From assembly GCA_948466335.1 (NCBI GenBank), contig CAOKAE010000016.1, positions 1-35,638 on the forward strand: a stretch of DNA of 35,638 bases. Direction: 5' to 3'. Below are positions 34,290-35,638 of this stretch, piece by piece. This DNA comes from an uncultured Coriobacteriia bacterium. GTDB lineage: Bacteria > Actinomycetota > Coriobacteriia > Coriobacteriales > QAMH01. The position numbers and the translations under genes are program-made. The notes under the pieces were generated by a model that was not told where the DNA came from, ran no database searches, and worked only from the letters and a program-made list of their open reading frames with translations. Within the stretch, counting starts at the first letter, position 1. Every line of letters starts with the position of its first letter.

Positions 34290-34772
34290 CGAATAGAGCA
34301 GCGCCGTAACCATGTACTGCGGCGTCACCGCCAGGGCATAACCCAGAAACGCAACGACAAGCACGAGCGCGGCAATCGCCATGACAATGGCGATCATGAC
34401 CTTGCTCGGATGCTTGGCGACATAGACCGCGATGATGGCCGGCACAACGAGTGCGATGCCGCACACGAGGGCCGTGCCGTACAGGTACATTCCCACGAGC
34501 CCGATTTCGGGCATGAGGGCCGCCACGTCGGCCACGCGAACGAGCTGCACGATGCAAAACGCGATGAGGATGATGGCAATGACGATCATCGCCACGCCAA
34601 GACCCGCGAGCACGCGATGGCCCCAGGTCTTCTCGAACGTGAGCAGGTCGGGATTGTCGCGGTCGTCGGTAAGCACCGACGGATCGACGGGTTTCGGGTC
34701 GTGCTCGTGATCGGAATAGCCCGGCGTCCTGCCCGTGCGTGGAATCTCGCGATAGTCGTTGTAGTTCTCCAT
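34224..34772 (-). CDS. Membrane protein with four helices, unknown function
   Basis: The 182-residue protein has a polar N-terminal tail of about 50 residues (NYNDYREIPRTGRTPGYSDH, Pro/Asp-rich) and then four hydrophobic helices (about 53-75, 88-112, 123-146 and 155-175). It ends in ALKIKRSL, a basic tail that suggests a cytoplasmic C-terminus. I do not recognise the family. The ribosome binding site is weak (AGGCAAGA). It follows the zinc-ribbon gene by 9 nt and is probably the last gene of the acpP operon. Its 3' end overlaps maf by 66 nt on the opposite strand. Confidence 0.82.
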   Translation of the reverse strand: MENYNDYREIPRTGRTPGYSDHEHDPKPVDPSVLTDDRDNPDLLTFEKTWGHRVLAGLGVAMIVIAIILIAFCIVQLVRVADVAALMPEIGLVGMYLYGTALVCGIALVVPAIIAVYVAKHPSKVMIAIVMAIAALVLVVAFLGYALAVTPQYMVTALLYSLALAILPIVYLVAALKIKRSL

Positions 34773-34781
34773 GGGTCTTGC

Positions 34782-35258
34782 CTAACTTTGCACGATGGTC
34801 TTCTCGCCACACGAGGGGCACTTCACGGCAATCTTGCCCTTGCCGGCCGGCACGCGCATCTGCTGGCCGCAAAACGAACAGCTCAGATACTTGTAGCCAG
34901 CCTCGTCCTTGGCATTGGCCTTGCCCTTGCCCTTCGACGAGATGTCCTTGGCCGAGGCGTTCTTGCGCTCGGAACGACGCCTGCGACGGCGCAGGAAGGC
35001 CTCGTTCTCGGCACGACGGGCATCCTTGTTGCGTGAGAGCACGCGAAAGATCATGAGCACGAGCAGGATGAGGCCAATCCAATTGAGGGCCGTCGACAGC
35101 CAGGCAATCCATACCAGGCGGAGCATGTTGGCGAGGACACCGCAGAGGATCGAGAAGATCCACATGACGGCCACGCCGACGCTCAGGGCCTGGCCAAGCT
35201 GATCAAAGCCATATCGGCCTTGCATGAAGTTATAGAGCCACGCGCTGATTCTGTTCAT
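34782..35258 (-). CDS. Membrane protein with C-terminal zinc ribbon, near acpP
   Basis: The 158-residue protein has two or three hydrophobic segments in its first 72 residues (SVGVAVMWIFSILCGVLA, then LNWIGLILLVLMIFRVL), followed by a very basic linker (FLRRRRRRSERKNASAKD) and a zinc ribbon (LSCSFCGQQMRV...VKCPSCGEKTIV; two CxxC pairs) in the cytoplasm. The basic linker may bind nucleic acid, rRNA or lipid head groups. It begins 3 nt after the acpP stop codon. The function is unknown. Confidence 0.85.
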   Translation of the reverse strand: MNRISAWLYNFMQGRYGFDQLGQALSVGVAVMWIFSILCGVLANMLRLVWIAWLSTALNWIGLILLVLMIFRVLSRNKDARRAENEAFLRRRRRRSERKNASAKDISSKGKGKANAKDEAGYKYLSCSFCGQQMRVPAGKGKIAVKCPSCGEKTIVQS

Positions 35259-35261
35259 GGA

Positions 35262-35483
35262 CTACTTGAGCGAATCGATATGCTCGACGATGTCTCCAAT
35301 GGTCTCAAGACCCTCGGGCTCGCCGAAATCGATGCCCTCGGCATCCTCGATATCGCAGATGAGCTCGACCAGGTCGAGCGAGTCGATGTCGATGGAATCG
35401 AGCGTGGTATCCTCCTCGACCTGCTCCGGTTCGATGGAGAGGTTGTCCTCGAGGATCTTCCTGATGGTGTCAATGGTAGCCAT
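35262..35483 (-). CDS. acpP: Acyl carrier protein
   Basis: A 73-residue acidic four-helix carrier for fatty acid synthesis. The phosphopantetheine site is Ser35 in IDSLDLVEL, and the acidic helix II (DLVELICDIEDAEGIDF, in part) fits docking to the fatty-acid enzymes. The start ATG has AAAGGAG at good spacing and is supported by a strong promoter upstream. No other fatty-acid gene is in the window. It leads a short operon with two membrane proteins. Confidence 0.94.
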   Translation of the reverse strand: MATIDTIRKILEDNLSIEPEQVEEDTTLDSIDIDSLDLVELICDIEDAEGIDFGEPEGLETIGDIVEHIDSLK

Positions 35484-35505
35484 GGTACTCCTTTCGTCAT
35501 GAGGG

Positions 35506-35534
35506 AATATAACGAAAGGAAATGCCTCTGGCAA
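35506..35534 (-). promoter_or_regulatory. acpP promoter
   Basis: On the minus strand TTGCCA (35529-35534), exactly 17 bp, then TATATT (35506-35511). This predicts a leader of about 16-20 nt carrying the AAAGGAG site. Confidence 0.7.
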
Positions 35535-35540
35535 CAATGT

Positions 35541-35638
35541 GTCAGGGGGTCAGGGGGCCGGGGCCCAGGTGGGAAGGGGCACCGGGCGGGACCCCCCCAC
35601 CAAAGTTTGGGATTGTTGGGAACAAGACAAAAAGTGGG
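35541..35638. other. Homopolymer-rich terminal stretch, possibly assembly noise
   Basis: The last 98 bases are full of G and C runs (GGGGG twice, GGGACCCCCCC) and lack any ORF, SD or promoter signal. The base order is unlike the rest of the window. It may be a contig end with sequencing error rather than true genomic sequence. Confidence 0.4.

Overview
The window is about 36 kb of GC-rich, densely packed bacterial chromosome. Gene content and codon use suggest a Coriobacteriia actinobacterium, probably Eggerthellales. Supporting signs are the high GC, a trigger factor-clpP-clpX-valS operon, addB-addA, several genes that look leaderless, and many small zinc-ribbon membrane proteins. This assignment is inference; no 16S or marker search was possible. 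Almost everything is housekeeping. I see no prophage, insertion sequence, transposase or CRISPR array.

Layout. 1-6.7 kb, minus strand: thrS, leuC, leuD, leuB and galU form one run with overlapping stop and start codons, followed by tRNA-Ser(TGA) and the 5' part of a family 2 glycosyltransferase. 6.7-8.4 kb: a zinc-ribbon membrane protein and folC (minus). 8.8-11.4 kb, plus: htpG and a small metallo-beta-lactamase-fold hydrolase. 11.6-12.6 kb, minus: a universal stress protein and an FKBP-type peptidyl-prolyl isomerase. 12.7-13.4 kb, plus: an unrecognised 242-residue protein. 13.46-13.66 kb: a probable type I toxin-antitoxin locus, made of a 28-residue holin-like peptide and a convergent antisense RNA with a good promoter and terminator. 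13.9-16.4 kb, minus: an AAHS-type MFS transporter and two small cysteine-containing proteins. 16.7 kb, plus: a small two-helix membrane protein. 17-24.5 kb, minus: tRNA-Leu(TAG), tig, clpP, clpX, valS, a flavodoxin-fold NAD(P)H oxidoreductase and larB. 24.6-26.7 kb: a DUF47/PhoU-like protein diverging from dinB. 26.7-33.6 kb, minus: a HAD phosphatase, addB and addA. 33.7 kb, plus: maf. 34.2-35.5 kb, minus: acpP, a zinc-ribbon membrane protein and a four-helix membrane protein, the last overlapping the end of maf.

The genes fall into functional blocks: leucine synthesis tied to threonyl-tRNA charging, protein folding and proteolysis (trigger factor, ClpXP, HtpG, FKBP, Usp), and DNA damage handling (DinB, AddAB, Maf).

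The most unusual content is between genes. (1) A 146-171 bp hairpin element occurs twice, with an almost invariant 53-nt core and flanks that differ in sequence but stay self-complementary. (2) A 33-nt palindrome occurs twice in opposite orientation at gene ends and touches the stop codons of two genes. (3) A compound palindromic repeat follows the metallo-hydrolase gene. (4) The type I toxin locus. (5) An inverted/direct GCCTATA array overlaps a promoter. (6) Three genes have a -10 box 7-8 nt before the start codon and no ribosome binding site.
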